From Vandiemenella viatica (Eukaryota; Arthropoda; Insecta; Orthoptera; Morabidae), in contig JARYHS010006964.1 in the NCBI GenBank assembly GCA_031002005.1, forward strand, positions 6,200,001 through 6,264,000: a stretch of 64,000 bases of DNA, given 5' to 3'. A program made the translations under genes and the position numbers. Below, one piece after another: positions 54,295 to 64,000 of the stretch. A model generated the notes under the pieces. That model did not search any database. It was not told the origin of the DNA and saw only the letters and a program-made list of their open reading frames with translations. Each line of letters opens with the position of its first letter. Positions within the stretch are counted from its first letter, which is position 1.

Positions 54295-57200
54295 TCAATC
54301 CGGTGTTGTCAAAGCCAGACTTCCAGCATCATTGTTCCCTCTGCAGTTGTTTCTGGAATTAGCTTCCTCTATTCCATGATTTGTAATTGTGTTCTCCTCT
54401 TCTGCTATCTGTGGCGTTTGATTTCGCTCCACATTTTTTCTTTTTATAAATTTCTCCTTCCAAACTATTGAAGCTAGATCAGCTGCCTCTTCCAGCAAAT
54501 GCCACAAACTTTCGTCGCGCAGTATATCAAATATTCTCCTACCTAGCCTCCGAGCTTGTTGGTGTTATCTCAAACTGGCTGTGAATTCACATTCCCATAC
54601 CACGTGCTCCGGCGTACTCTCTTCACCACATTCACACCTGACCGAGTCCACCATATTACAACTTCGGAGCCAGCTATTGTATGGCCCGTGACCTGTAATG
54701 TAGTGCACCAATCCGGGAGAAGGTTGAAGGTACTTCAACTTTAACCTCTCCTCTACGGATGGGAACATATCATATGCTCTTCAACCTGTTTCACTTTTGT
54801 TCCATTCTTGTTGCCATTCCGCCAATAGAAGCTTCCGAATGTTCATCTCCAATGTTGCTTCGCTGCCTACAATTTCTGCTACCTTATCTTGTTTCCCTTT
54901 TCTGAGCCAGTATATAGCACCCCGTTTCCTTACTTCAAGTTCCAGTGGCCATACACCAATGGCAACGGTTAATGAATTTGTTGCCACGGTTCTGTATGCT
55001 CCTGTCAATCTTAAAAGTATTCCTCGTTGGACACGTCTGACTCGTTGTTTTATTTTTCTTAGATGCTTTGCCCACACACTTGCTGAGTAGCCCACTAAAG
55101 AGGATAAAATTGTGTCATGATATTGTCTTATTGTTTGAACTGGAAAAGTGAATTTTCGTTGGCCAATATTAATGATTTTATTCATGACTGCCACTGCTCT
55201 TGCTATTATCTTCTCTAAGTGGGCTTCGAAGTTTAAACGTTCATCCAATTGAATGCCTAAGTACCTGCACACTGGGATTCTACGAATTGATTTACTGTCG
55301 ATTCTTATAGTTGGTTTTCGAGTCAGCTTGCCCTTGAGCAACATAAATGACGTTTTATGTGGTGCTAAACTCAGCTTGACTTTACTGCACCATTGTCTAA
55401 GGCAGTTAAGTACTAGATTACTATTGTACTCAATTTCTGCTCTTGTTGCTCCTTCCACGAGTAATAAAAGGTCATCAGCAAGAGCTATTAGACCTAGAAG
55501 TTCAGGTATTCTTTGTAATAGTTCGATCACTGGTTCCATCCCTATATCCCAGAATATGGGACCGCAAACTGAACCTTGCGGGCATTCTTTAGTAAGGGTC
55601 TTCGTGATGAACTAGTTCTGGCATCTCAAGGAAGCAGTTCTAAATCTGCAATAGTCCCTAAATATGTGGAATAATCTTCTTGGATAACCAATCTCCCTCA
55701 GCCATTCAAACAGGCCGGGCCACCATAAATTGTCGAAAGCTCCAAAAATATCTATAAATATGGCTACTACGTAGTTTTTTGTACTGCTACAAATTATTTC
55801 CATCGACCGATTTATTTCATCCTCTGTCGACTTCCCGGTTCTAAATCCATATTGACTAGGATTCATTCCCTGAACCTCCCGATGGTTTTGTAATTTTTTG
55901 CATAGAATATTCTCTTGAACTTTGCCAAGCACATTCAACAGACAAATCGGCCTGTAAGTTTTCGGTTGAAGAGGATCCTTGTCGTCTCCTTTCTTTAGAA
56001 TTACCACCTCGTTTTACTTCCATATTTCCGGAACGCTACCCTGATATAGGCATTCATTCAGGAACCTGCATAGGACAGGGGTTAATTTTATGACTAACTC
56101 CTGCAGGACCTCGGCTGGAATTCTATCCGGGCCGGGAGCCTTCCTTTTTTTCATTTTGTTTATCGCGATTATTACTTCTTCGGGTGTAATAATACTTCCT
56201 TCCTCTTGACTCCAGCAGGGCTGCCACATGTTCCTTCGTAGTGTAGCTTGTTCTACAGTTTCTTCTTCCGGGTTATCATCAGGAAGCAATACTTTTAATA
56301 ACCCCTCCGCTGAGTCTCTCCAATTCGTGGTTAATCTTCTTTAACTGTGGATAGTATTGTGGGAGGCCTGATTTTACCTGCAGCTATTTTGTAAGGAATA
56401 CCCCATGGATTGTTCATGAGGTTTTCCTTCACGAAAACTTCCCAGCATTTTTGTTTTTTCTCTCTCATCGCGTCTTTGAAAATCTGCCTCTTCTACCTGT
56501 AGTGTTCAAGAAGGAAACTTCTGTCTGCTGCCACCATGCTTCGTTAATACGTTCTCCTCGCTCTTCTCATGTTTTGTCGTAGTTTCTGAAGTTTTTCTGT
56601 CCATATTTTGTCAGTGGGAACTACTATCGTTTTTAGTGGTATCGCCCGTTTCATGGTACTTTATATTGCAGTTGTCAGCTCTCTTGTGGCTTTTTCTACA
56701 TCGAAGTGGTTTTCTGGCAAATCCGGTGGAGTGAACACATTCCTAATTTTTCCCATGCAGCATTCTTGATGTTATATGATGTTTTAATGTTTCCGTTATC
56801 TCTGCTTTTTTCTGTCTGAGTTCTGCCCAGTTCATGGAAAATCTAATTGTGATCATTTGTTGTCATATTTTCAAGCACTCTCCAACCCAAAAGAAAATTT
56901 CCCGCATGAATGTTTGTAATTGTTACTTCATTATTTGTTCTTGAGCCAACACTGTTGCAGAAAGTAGGAGGATTATGTGCTTGGTTTCTAACCTCTAGAC
57001 CCAATTCGCTTAACAGTTCTTCTAGGAGTTGCCCTCTCCTGTCAGTCTTCATGCGGTGCCAAAGAGCAGACTTTGCATTGACGTCCGCTGCAATAACTAA
57101 TGGATAATTTCCCAGAGCTGTATCTATCAGCCGTATTCTATCTAGGTAAGGGAAGATCTCATCACTGTACTGGAAATACATGATTACCATTATGAAGCTT

Positions 57201-57555
57201 CCCCATGCTGCTCCTATCTCAGCACATACTGTGTGTTAATCACATAACTTCATAATTTTTGTAACTGTAATCTGTTTATTTAAAACGATTATTGCTGCAA
57301 TTGGGTTATTGCCCTCTGTGATTATTCGAGATGTTACGGGCATGTGCGGTATTTTGCCTTGCCAGGAGTACGGTTCTTGTAGACAAATAATATCTGATCT
57401 CAATTACTCAGCCACCTTTCTGATTTCATGTAGAACCATGGCATTTCCTTTAGTATTCAACAGAGTAACTTTTAACATAGAATTTACGGGCGTCTTTCGT
57501 GCACATTGCACTGGGGCCAAGGTAGTCTTGTATCTAACAGAATGCGTCAATGGGT
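54295..57555 (-). pseudogene. R1-clade ORF2 copy B: endonuclease, RT, CCHC
   Basis: The same domain order as copy A: QLNTKGNAM-type start (frameshifted), AADVNAKSALWHRMKTDRRG, MKKRKAPGPDRIPAEVLQEL, FIDIFGAFDNLWWPGLFEWL, IALADDLLLLVEGATRAEIE, CECGEESTPEHVVWEC. Here the ADD box is intact, and the frame after the CCHC region reads through LLEEAADLASIVWKEKF to a stop at 54295, where copy A stops 60-70 codons earlier. It is broken by frameshifts and stops at other positions than copy A. Confidence 0.86.
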
Positions 57556-57987
57556 CATGACAAACTGCTTGTATGTTTACTCAGGATCAAATATTTCCTC
57601 TCTTCTCTCGAAAATCTTGTGAACTAGTGTCAGGAGCTGCGAAGGATCAGGTGGAAGATTTAGTGATCTCAGTTGTATTCTGCCAATTGCTGAAGGTTGT
57701 GGGAACGTTATGTTTTTACCGCCAGGATGGAGGACTCTTGTCAAATGTCGGAGGGCTAGTGTAAGTTTATGCACTTCTTCAAGTCTAGTTAGTCGAAGTG
57801 TATCCTCAAAATCGGAGTACAATACTACTGGATCTGCAGTAATGGCATTCGGTTGATTTTTCACAAAGTTCGGGTATTTTATTTGGTTGGTACGCATACT
57901 TGGTTTGCGAAAATGATATTCGTTTTCTTTGGAATATCCGAGCCCACCGCCTCTAACAAAACGCTGGCAATAAGACGAGTCAGAGGT
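57545..57987 (-). pseudogene. R1-clade ORF1 C-terminal remnant, copy B
   Basis: The counterpart of 36534-36974, reading NQIKYPNFVKNQPNAITAD and LRHLTRVLHPGGKNITF. An in-frame stop (FDPE-stop) at 57577-57579 is private to copy B; copy A reads FDPEETYKQFVMTH there. Confidence 0.6.
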
Positions 57988-57991
57988 GGTA

Positions 57992-58879
57992 CCAAGCCCA
58001 TGCCAGAGCCAATATCAGATATAAGATACCGTTCCAGTTCCAGATTCACTCGCCTCGCAGCAGAGTTCATCTGTGGCCGATCATAGCGTCTCAAGACCGA
58101 CATCACACTGACCCGAGTGTGGCACGTTGCTTCTGCTATTTTCTCCAGTTCATCTCTGATACTATACCTATCATTCCTGCCCAAACTATTTACCGCTCCT
58201 CCCACTATCACTACATGATCCTGATCTGTGAAATCCTTACACAAAGAAACTATATCTTCTACTGCCTGACCAAGACTAGCACTAGGTTTGAAGAAACTCA
58301 TGACCTGGAAACCTGATCCTAATTTTTCCTGCACCAATGGCCCAACACCTCGTCCATGGCTACTACCTAGCAGCAAGACTTTCTTTTTCCCTAATCCCTG
58401 CCTACCAGACTTAACTACACAGCTCTTCCTACTAGTCAGCTGATTTTTACCTACACCTACAACTACAGAAGGCTCATCCCTGTCTAACTCTGGCAACAGG
58501 GCAAACCTATTTTGCACCCCAACAACAAAAGAATCAGAAGCCGTTCTTGTTCTATTTCCCTTTTCTCTGTCACCAGTTCCCAACCATTTCTGTTTCCCTC
58601 CCTGCGCAGCCTATCTAACTCCTTTCTAGCGTCTATCAGTTCAGCCTCAAGGGCACTAATCCTTTCCTCATGCTCCAATATCTTCCTACTTTTGAAACAA
58701 TCTTTACAGAACCATGGGAGAGCCTCCTCAATTTCCCCAACTTCGACGCCACTACAAATCGGTCCCCAATGAAACCATTTCTCACACCCTTCGCAAAAAA
58801 TTCCAACCCTCAAAAATCTAAGGCAATGTACACACTTTTCCTCATGATTACAAGACACTAATAACAACAAAGTACACAA
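57992..58879 (-). pseudogene. CR1-like ORF1 copy B: PHD finger and SGNH esterase
   Basis: PHD finger (CVHCLRFLRVGIFCEGCEKW, PWFCKDC), coiled coil (ISALEAELIDARKELDRLRR), linker FALLPELDRDEPSVVVGVGK (present here, deleted in copy A), then esterase block I KKVLLLGSSHGRGVGPLV and block III VVIVGGAVNSLGRND. A 1-base deletion directly after the start codon (ATGAGG versus ATGAGTG) and another in the WELVT region put the parts in different frames. The lesions differ from those of copy A, so between the two copies nearly every stretch of the ancestral ORF1 can be recognised. Confidence 0.86.
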
Positions 58880-59300
58880 TGCTAGAGAGAAAATTAGTTG
58901 AACTTAAGTTTACAAAAACAAAAACTGCTAAATTAATTCACAACTAAGCTTTATCTAAATATATTTACGCTCTATAACAAAAATCTGAACGTAAGCCTAG
59001 CGTTCAAATTTGTAATCACACAGAAAATAAACACGGAACAGAGCAAAGCTCTTAATTACAAATAAATATCGTATGCACGAATAAAAACACTCACTAACGC
59101 TCACAGTAGTAAAATGTATTAGAATTAAGAGATTCGAATTACTATTACAATAAAAACTAACTATTTACTATATATATTTCTAATTTAAATACACACGTTC
59201 GTGCGTTACGTGTTTCCGCGGTATTCCAGAGATAATAATAATGGAAAAGAGCTCGTGTTCTCACCTTTGCAAGAAGGTATAAAATAAGTATAAGTGCACA
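58880..59300 (-). other. Probable 5' UTR of the CR1-like element, copy B
   Basis: Matches 37818-38268 of copy A. No coding sequence. Confidence 0.5.
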
Positions 59301-59465
59301 GTGGGATTAAATAAAATCATCTAGCATCTGTACAAGCACATCTGTTGCTTTTTAATACAAACTAGATTTCCGCTAAATGTAATACATGTCAATTCCAGAG
59401 TAAGAGACCGTTACTTACTGCAAAAGACGAGATGTGAGTGATTTTAGAATCATAGCGATTGCATC

Positions 59466-59714
59466 CACTGCCGGATTTGATTTGGGGGGGGGGGGGGTTG
59501 AGGGAGTTTGAGTGGATGTTGGTTTGAGGGGGGGGGGGGTTGAGCGGATTTTGGTTTGGGGAATGGGGCTTGAGTCTGGTAAGGGTTGGCTTTATAGTCA
59601 TGCCGCCCTTAAAAGATCTATAGAGTTAAAAACAAAAGTATCCAATCCAAATCTAAAAAATTACGATGTCGGAGGTAGACCCCTATCCCCTCCCCCCCCC
59701 TGGATCCGCTACTC
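59466..59714. mobile_element. hAT-type MITE with perfect 8 bp target duplication
   Basis: ATTGCATC at 59458-59465 and 59715-59722 flanks it exactly. The left end CACTGCCGGATTTGATTTGG and the inverted right end GAGTAGCGGATCCAGGGGGG resemble the CAGTGGCGGATCCAGGGGGG-type ends seen in many hAT MITEs. Inside are G runs and repeated TTGAG-GGATTTTGGTTT units. It is present only in copy B because copy A has a deletion here. Confidence 0.85.
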
Positions 59715-59989
59715 ATTGCATCTCAAACTCCACTTCCGATCAATCACTGTTTATTCCCCGGCAATGGAATACAAATGTATTTCGAAGATTCTTGCTTTTT
59801 CTTTTAGGATAGGGAAACTACATTTGTGAAATGCTGATAGAATTAGCAAATTGGGCAGATTTTTTGTCTGTTATCAACGGCATTCGTTAAGAAACAACTG
59901 CTGTCCTGTTTATAGTGTAGCACATTCGGAAAGGTTTTGGTCCAAACGCAACTCTGCTTTACCCACTCTCTGGTTTGTAGTTGTCCATT

Positions 59990-60490
59990 CAAGGGCGTAG
60001 CCAGGATTTTGTTAAGGAGGGGGGGGGGGGCAGGCGAGAGAGAACTGATAATATGCATGCTACAAAAGCATTTATTAATGGAATACATATTAATTAATCA
60101 ATTGATTAATTAATATAATTAATTAAACTATATTATAATTACACTAATAGTAATTTTTCGAAGAAATTCATCTGCAATTTTATAATAATTTTCTTATAAA
60201 CATTTTCTGTGTACACCAAGCATACACAGACAGTTTAGATCGTTCTCAAGCATCGTTGACATCAGCCATGTTATAACAAGGCGCAGTATAGAGAAGGACT
60301 CTCTATGTTGCTTGTTGTACAAGGCTGAGCCAAGCAAATTAGGATTGCGGGTTTTTTTTCGCACAAAAGAATATTACCGCCTCATTTAATTCTTTCATAA
60401 AGTCTAGTTCTCTAAGATTTTCTGTTACCATACCTTTTTCCATCCACAGTTTATACCATAGTTCTACTTCATAATCAAAAAATTATAAGT
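59990..60490 (-). pseudogene. hAT (ZMYM1-like) transposase 3' part
   Basis: The minus strand reads DYEVELWYKLWMEKG, VTENLRELDFMKELNEAVIF, then in another frame NKQHRESFSILRLVITWLMS followed by TMLENDLNCLCMLGVHRK. The F-S-x-L-x-x-I-x-T-x-L-x-S-T-M pattern is the C-terminal hAT signature of ZMYM1-like transposases. A C-rich stretch follows and then AAAATCCTGGCTACGCCCTT, the terminal repeat. The N-terminal two-thirds are missing. Confidence 0.75.
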
Positions 60491-60735
60491 TATAATATTG
60501 GTAGAAACTTCGAATTTTTTTATTTTAAATCATCCAATAACATACTTAAACTTTATCTAGAATGTAGCTAGGGATTCCAATCCAACAATGCGGGATCCAG
60601 CATCATTTGGCAATCTGGCGGATCCAGCACCTTAATAAACGGGTCCGCAATCCGTAAAATGGGGGAAAGACACGTTTCAGTCTTCGTCACCTAGCCTCCT
60701 TGTCGTCTCTTTCTGGTCCGACTCGTTCTCTACAG

Positions 60736-60757
60736 CATCAGTTCCCAATTTTTTTTT

Positions 60758-60790
<33 letters not shown>

Positions 60791-61033
60791 GCCACGTAAC
60801 CCTTATTGATAATACATTTTTTGGCGGATCCCCATTTTTATAAGCGTAAGCTGAAAAACCAGTCTCGCATGGTTAAGTCGTCACAAACGGAAACAGAACT
60901 GTGATACCCTTCTCACGGCGTGGTTATGACTCTTTTCAACAAACGTTTTATTTAATTCTCGGAAAGACACGGTACCCTTGTGACTCTTCCACGGAACCCC
61001 AGGGTTCCGGTGACCACCATTTAGGAACCACTG
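60736..61033. mobile_element. hAT-type MITE, copy B
   Basis: The counterpart of 38567-38832, with CTCTACAG (60728-60735) and CTCTACCC (61034-61041) flanks. An expanded T tract at about 60749-60789 accounts for its extra length. Confidence 0.75.
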
Positions 61034-61839
61034 CTCTACCCGTTGTATCGCCCCATTTATCTGTAACTGTCAAGTTGACATTTGACTCACGGCAACCAAT
61101 GTCTTCCTTAGTGATCGTAAGTAAATACATACACTTTTACGTTTTTGTAAGAACTCTAGTTTGTTTTTGTGTTATATATTACTGTAATTTGAGTTATGTT
61201 GCCCTATTATAAACCTAGGTCTGAGATCGTACACACGAAAAAGGTACAGTTACAGTTGTTTCCGTGAAGGAAGTAGAAACAATACAAAAAAAAGGTCTAC
61301 AACTACTGACAGCTATTTCAAAATCTATTGAATAAATAATGTGTTAAAATGTTTTTTTTTTAAACTGTACTTCATCGTATTTGAGAAATTTCTTTTCAAA
61401 AAGTGGATTTCAATTTCCTAATTTGCTAATTCTGCAAGATATATTATAACAAAGTTTTCAAATTCCGTGCACGTTGACATAATTATTCAGTTTGAATATT
61501 TCAAAATACAATGTTAAAGATTTGCGTTGAGTATTTGATGAGTGGACGTCCCAAAAAAATCATCTATTTTTAAACGTTTATGTTCACCGCAAAGAAACAC
61601 ATTTTAATACCAGCTTGCTTGGAATACGCGTTTCGTGAACAACGGAGCATTGCATCAGTTTGATCAAAGGACGACTGACAGGCTGTGGTGTTGCTGTTGA
61701 AACTAATGTTATCGGCAAAAGATCTGACGGGACAAGCGACAGGAAAACGTTTTGCCATGGTATCTGCAATTGTACCTTTCACACAGCACACAATTGGCAG
61801 CTGTCAACATTTTGTACCCCTCCCACCCCACAAAAAAGG

Positions 61840-62095
61840 AAACTACTGAAACAAATTGAACGCACAGAAACAATTTTGACTCTGACGTAGACCACGAAGA
61901 CCTGGAAGCCACTATTTAAGCACAAAGCGTGACCGTAACACTGGTTCATCCACATACTGAGGTGATTCCGAGATTTAATGATCTAAAAAAAAAAATGTTG
62001 GTTTTTTCAAAAACGAGGAGGTAGAAAGGGTTTTCTCGGCTGCTGGCTATATATGTAATAAAGTGATAGTTTCATTGCTTATTAGATAAATAGAT
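61840..62095 (+). pseudogene. hAT transposase C-terminal relic, copy B
   Basis: The counterpart of 39640-39890. The same residues around GFSRLL/RVFSAAGYICNKV are encoded, with a frame change in the A-run at about 61985-61994. Confidence 0.58.
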
Positions 62096-62214
62096 TATTT
62101 TTCAAACTGACATGATTTACTGTGAGGAATGTAATGTGATTTGAAACTGAATACATACCTTAATTGATTGTTTACTAAATATGGAGATAGATTTAAAACA
62201 AAACGTGTAAAAGC

Positions 62215-63255
62215 ACAATATATAATCCCAAATCACTGCTCCGGAAATGCTATCAAAGAATTTAAACTAGATATGGATATAGATCCCTTTCAAAAATCGT
62301 GTAGAGATTCAGCAGGGTGATTGGAACTACGTTGTTGGACAGATACAATGCGCCGGACTTCCAAATCGGTTCAATGGCAGCTGCAGTTCTGGTACATGTG
62401 TTTTATCTATCTTAGCTCTCCGTGTCTGCGTTGCTACGATGATCTTTTATGACAGACATTACTCTAATAATATGATCCATGCACGTATATTTGTCGATCG
62501 CCTTTGATTGTAATGCAGTGGCAATATTTTTCAAATTCCAATAATCTTCAGTATTCAATCCAACGCACATAATGAATTCTGACTTCATAGCAATGCACTG
62601 TAACTGGTAAGCAGCTTTCCTCGCCGCATCATTCCCTTCTCTAGAAACATCCGAAAGTCCATTGACAATGTCTTCAAAATGCTCGTAAAAATGGCAAAAC
62701 ACGTATATTATTGAGAGCAGCGGGTCCCATATAAAGCTAAAATATTTGGCACGTACTTTCTCCGAAAAAGGATTCCTGTAAAAAGTTTATGATGTACTAT
62801 ATGGTGCTAATTGTGTTCCATATTTCTGTAATTTGATTTAAATTATTTACAACCAGGTTAAGTCTGTGGGTTGCGCAATGAAAATACAAGGCTTTTTTTG
62901 TAATTCTGTTTAGAAAAATTTGAATCACACCAATATCACCCGCTAATGTAGAACACCCTTCATATCCTTGGCTTACACACCTAATAGGTTTTCTGAAAAC
63001 CTGTCACTTTCTGATGATTTGTCAATCAACGCAATCAGTTCTACGAATTCGAGAAATTTTTTGCGGATAGTATTTTTATCTACGTCATTAAAACTGATTT
63101 TTAGGGATAGCCGTTCTTTCCCAGCTGTGCCACATGTCTCATCTGCCAATACAAAATAACTCTTCTTTGTGGCCTGCATAATTTCACTTTTAATGACTAA
63201 GCCGCACAGGACAATGATTTCGTTTTCAATCTGTGGGGAGAAATACATGACATTT
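62215..63255 (-). pseudogene. hAT transposase (DUF4371/ZMYM1-like) remnant, copy B
   Basis: Matches 40010-41060: MYFSPQIENEIIVLCGLVIK, YFVLADETCGTAGKERLSL, the HCATHRLNLVVNNLNQ region (about 62850-62890) and the helical segment ending HRSNADTES at 62412. Copy B keeps KSSESDRFSENLLGV in frame after the first part, where copy A breaks. Still broken by stops. Confidence 0.8.
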
Positions 63256-63268
63256 TTCTTAAACTAAT

Positions 63269-63489
63269 CAGGGCCGGCGTTAGGGGGGAATAAGCGGGGC
63301 AAAAGTACCCGGGGCCCGCTGGCCTGAATGCCTAAATAAATAGAAATCAAACACACATTTTAAAATCTGCATCAATAACTTTATTTCTGAATTAAAATTT
63401 TCTGTTATCAAAAAAAAAGTGTAAAGTAAAAATATTTTCGGGGTGGGATGGGAGGGGGCCTAAGATCACTTACCCGGATGCAGGCCCTG
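63269..63489. mobile_element. hAT-type MITE, copy B
   Basis: The counterpart of 41074-41300, with CAGGGCC inverted ends and flanks AAACTAAT (63261-63268) and AACCTAAT (63490-63497). Confidence 0.78.
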
Positions 63490-64000
63490 AACCTAATAAT
63501 AATAATTTATAAAATTTCGATGGAGCGCCCGTTCCGGTGGTAATCTCTGTGCCCACCCATCTTTCTCCTTTCCTTTTCCAAACTATTTTTGCCCTCTACT
63601 AATTTTTACTTCAAATTCTTTCAGTGCTTCCGGTAAATTATTCATCACTTCCCTTGGCAATTTATTCCAGTCCTTAAACCATTTCCTATGAATGAAAATT
63701 TGCCACACCCTTATTCCTGAAATAAAGTGCCAACTTGTGGTCATGGACAACCTTGCCCTTCCAAGCATCTCTCCTAATTTTCCCACCAATATCTTTCCAT
63801 GCTTCATCTCCAGAATAGGCCTTGTACACTCCACTGACCTTCTTCACCCTCCTTCTATCCTCCAGTGAATCCCACTCAAGCTCCATTATCATATTATTTA
63901 CCGATTGTGTTTTGTGGTAATTTCCAAAGACAAATCTGGCAGCCCTCCTCTGCACCAACTCCTGTATTTTGATACCCAAAATGTGGGTCCCAAACTACGC
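63490..64000 (-). pseudogene. CR1/L2-type LINE 3' fragment, copy B, cut by window end
   Basis: The minus strand reads QELVQRRAARFVFGNYHKTQ, MIMELEWDSLEDRRRVKKVS, AYSGDEAWKDIGGKIRR, then in another frame FIHRKWFKDWNKLPREVMNN and LPEALKEFEVKISRGQK. This is a cleaner version of the family seen at 8736 and 41301, with one frameshift in the visible part (about 63690-63830). It continues past the window edge. Confidence 0.85.

Larger units (their letters stand above)
53757..57987 (-). mobile_element. R1-clade LINE inserted in CR1-like ORF1, copy B
   Basis: Inserted at the same site as in copy A, with GGTA on both sides (53753-53756 and 57988-57991). Its 3' UTR holds a (TA)n expansion at 53851-53912 that copy A lacks. 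Confidence 0.88.
51131..59300 (-). mobile_element. CR1-like LINE copy B with nested R1 LINE
   Basis: The same structure as copy A on the minus strand: 5' UTR (59300-58880), PHD-esterase ORF1 (58879-57992), R1 insertion (57987-53757), ORF1 end (53752-53584), ORF2 (53535-51310) and a 3' UTR shortened by a deletion. The boundaries are set by alignment with copy A by eye. Confidence 0.85.
51135..64000. repeat. 12.9 kb duplicated block, copy B (open at window end)
   Basis: Same content, order and orientation as 29037-41811. Relative to copy A it lacks about 1.1 kb of the CR1-like 3' region, and it keeps about 1.1-1.2 kb (59300-60430) that copy A has lost. It continues past the window edge. Confidence 0.93.

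Noticed and set aside
59290..60430. Treating this segment as an insertion in copy B
   Set aside because: Copy A retains the upstream stub of the hAT gene that the segment contains, so a deletion in A explains the difference better.

Overview
The window looks like animal nuclear DNA, most likely from an insect (possibly a polyneopteran, low confidence). It is AT-rich, has spliced exons with GT/AG borders, and is packed with arthropod-type non-LTR retrotransposons (Jockey, R1, CR1-like and RTE lineages), hAT, mariner and Harbinger relics, and a tRNA-derived SINE family. I see no operons, CRISPR arrays or bacterial features. Three N runs of exactly 1000 bases (4037-5036, 28037-29036, 47036-48035) are placeholder gaps, so the window is four separately assembled contigs of uncertain spacing.

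Layout: 1-1545 holds a Jockey-clade element (minus strand), followed by a Harbinger relic (2171-2843), a truncated mariner (2919-3432) and a SINE running into gap 1. Contig 2 (5037-28036) carries LINE fragments of two CR1/L2-type families, four more SINE copies or relics in total across the window, and the only host gene I can support. That gene encodes a C2H2 zinc-finger protein. Its exons at 12813-13357 and 21281-22112 have complementary splice phases across a 7.9 kb intron; the intron contains an RTE fragment and a 1.6 kb hAT nested inside another RTE fragment. The last exon encodes eight intact fingers and ends at a nonsense codon. Intact, then decaying, fingers continue for about 650 bp beyond the stop.

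Contigs 3 and 4 share one block of about 12.8 kb in the same orientation: 29037-41811 and 51135-64000. Each copy holds a CR1-like LINE whose ORF1 has a PHD finger and an SGNH-esterase domain. A 4.2 kb R1-clade LINE interrupts the esterase domain. Each copy also has hAT MITEs, a hAT relic and a CR1/L2-type LINE tail. Around this block lie an RTE element with intact RT motifs (42590-43962), a SINE with a perfect 11 bp target-site duplication (44122-44362) and another degenerate CR1-like LINE (48240-50606). The two blocks differ by roughly 4% in a stretch counted by eye and by large indels. They sit on different contigs, so they are either a segmental duplication or two haplotypes scaffolded side by side.

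The mobile elements are mostly dead and their nesting gives a relative history: CR1-like insertion, then R1 insertion into its ORF1, then shared decay, then duplication or allelic separation, then private lesions. The most interesting points are the zinc-finger gene with its eroding array, and the R1-in-CR1 nest, whose empty site can be reconstructed in frame.
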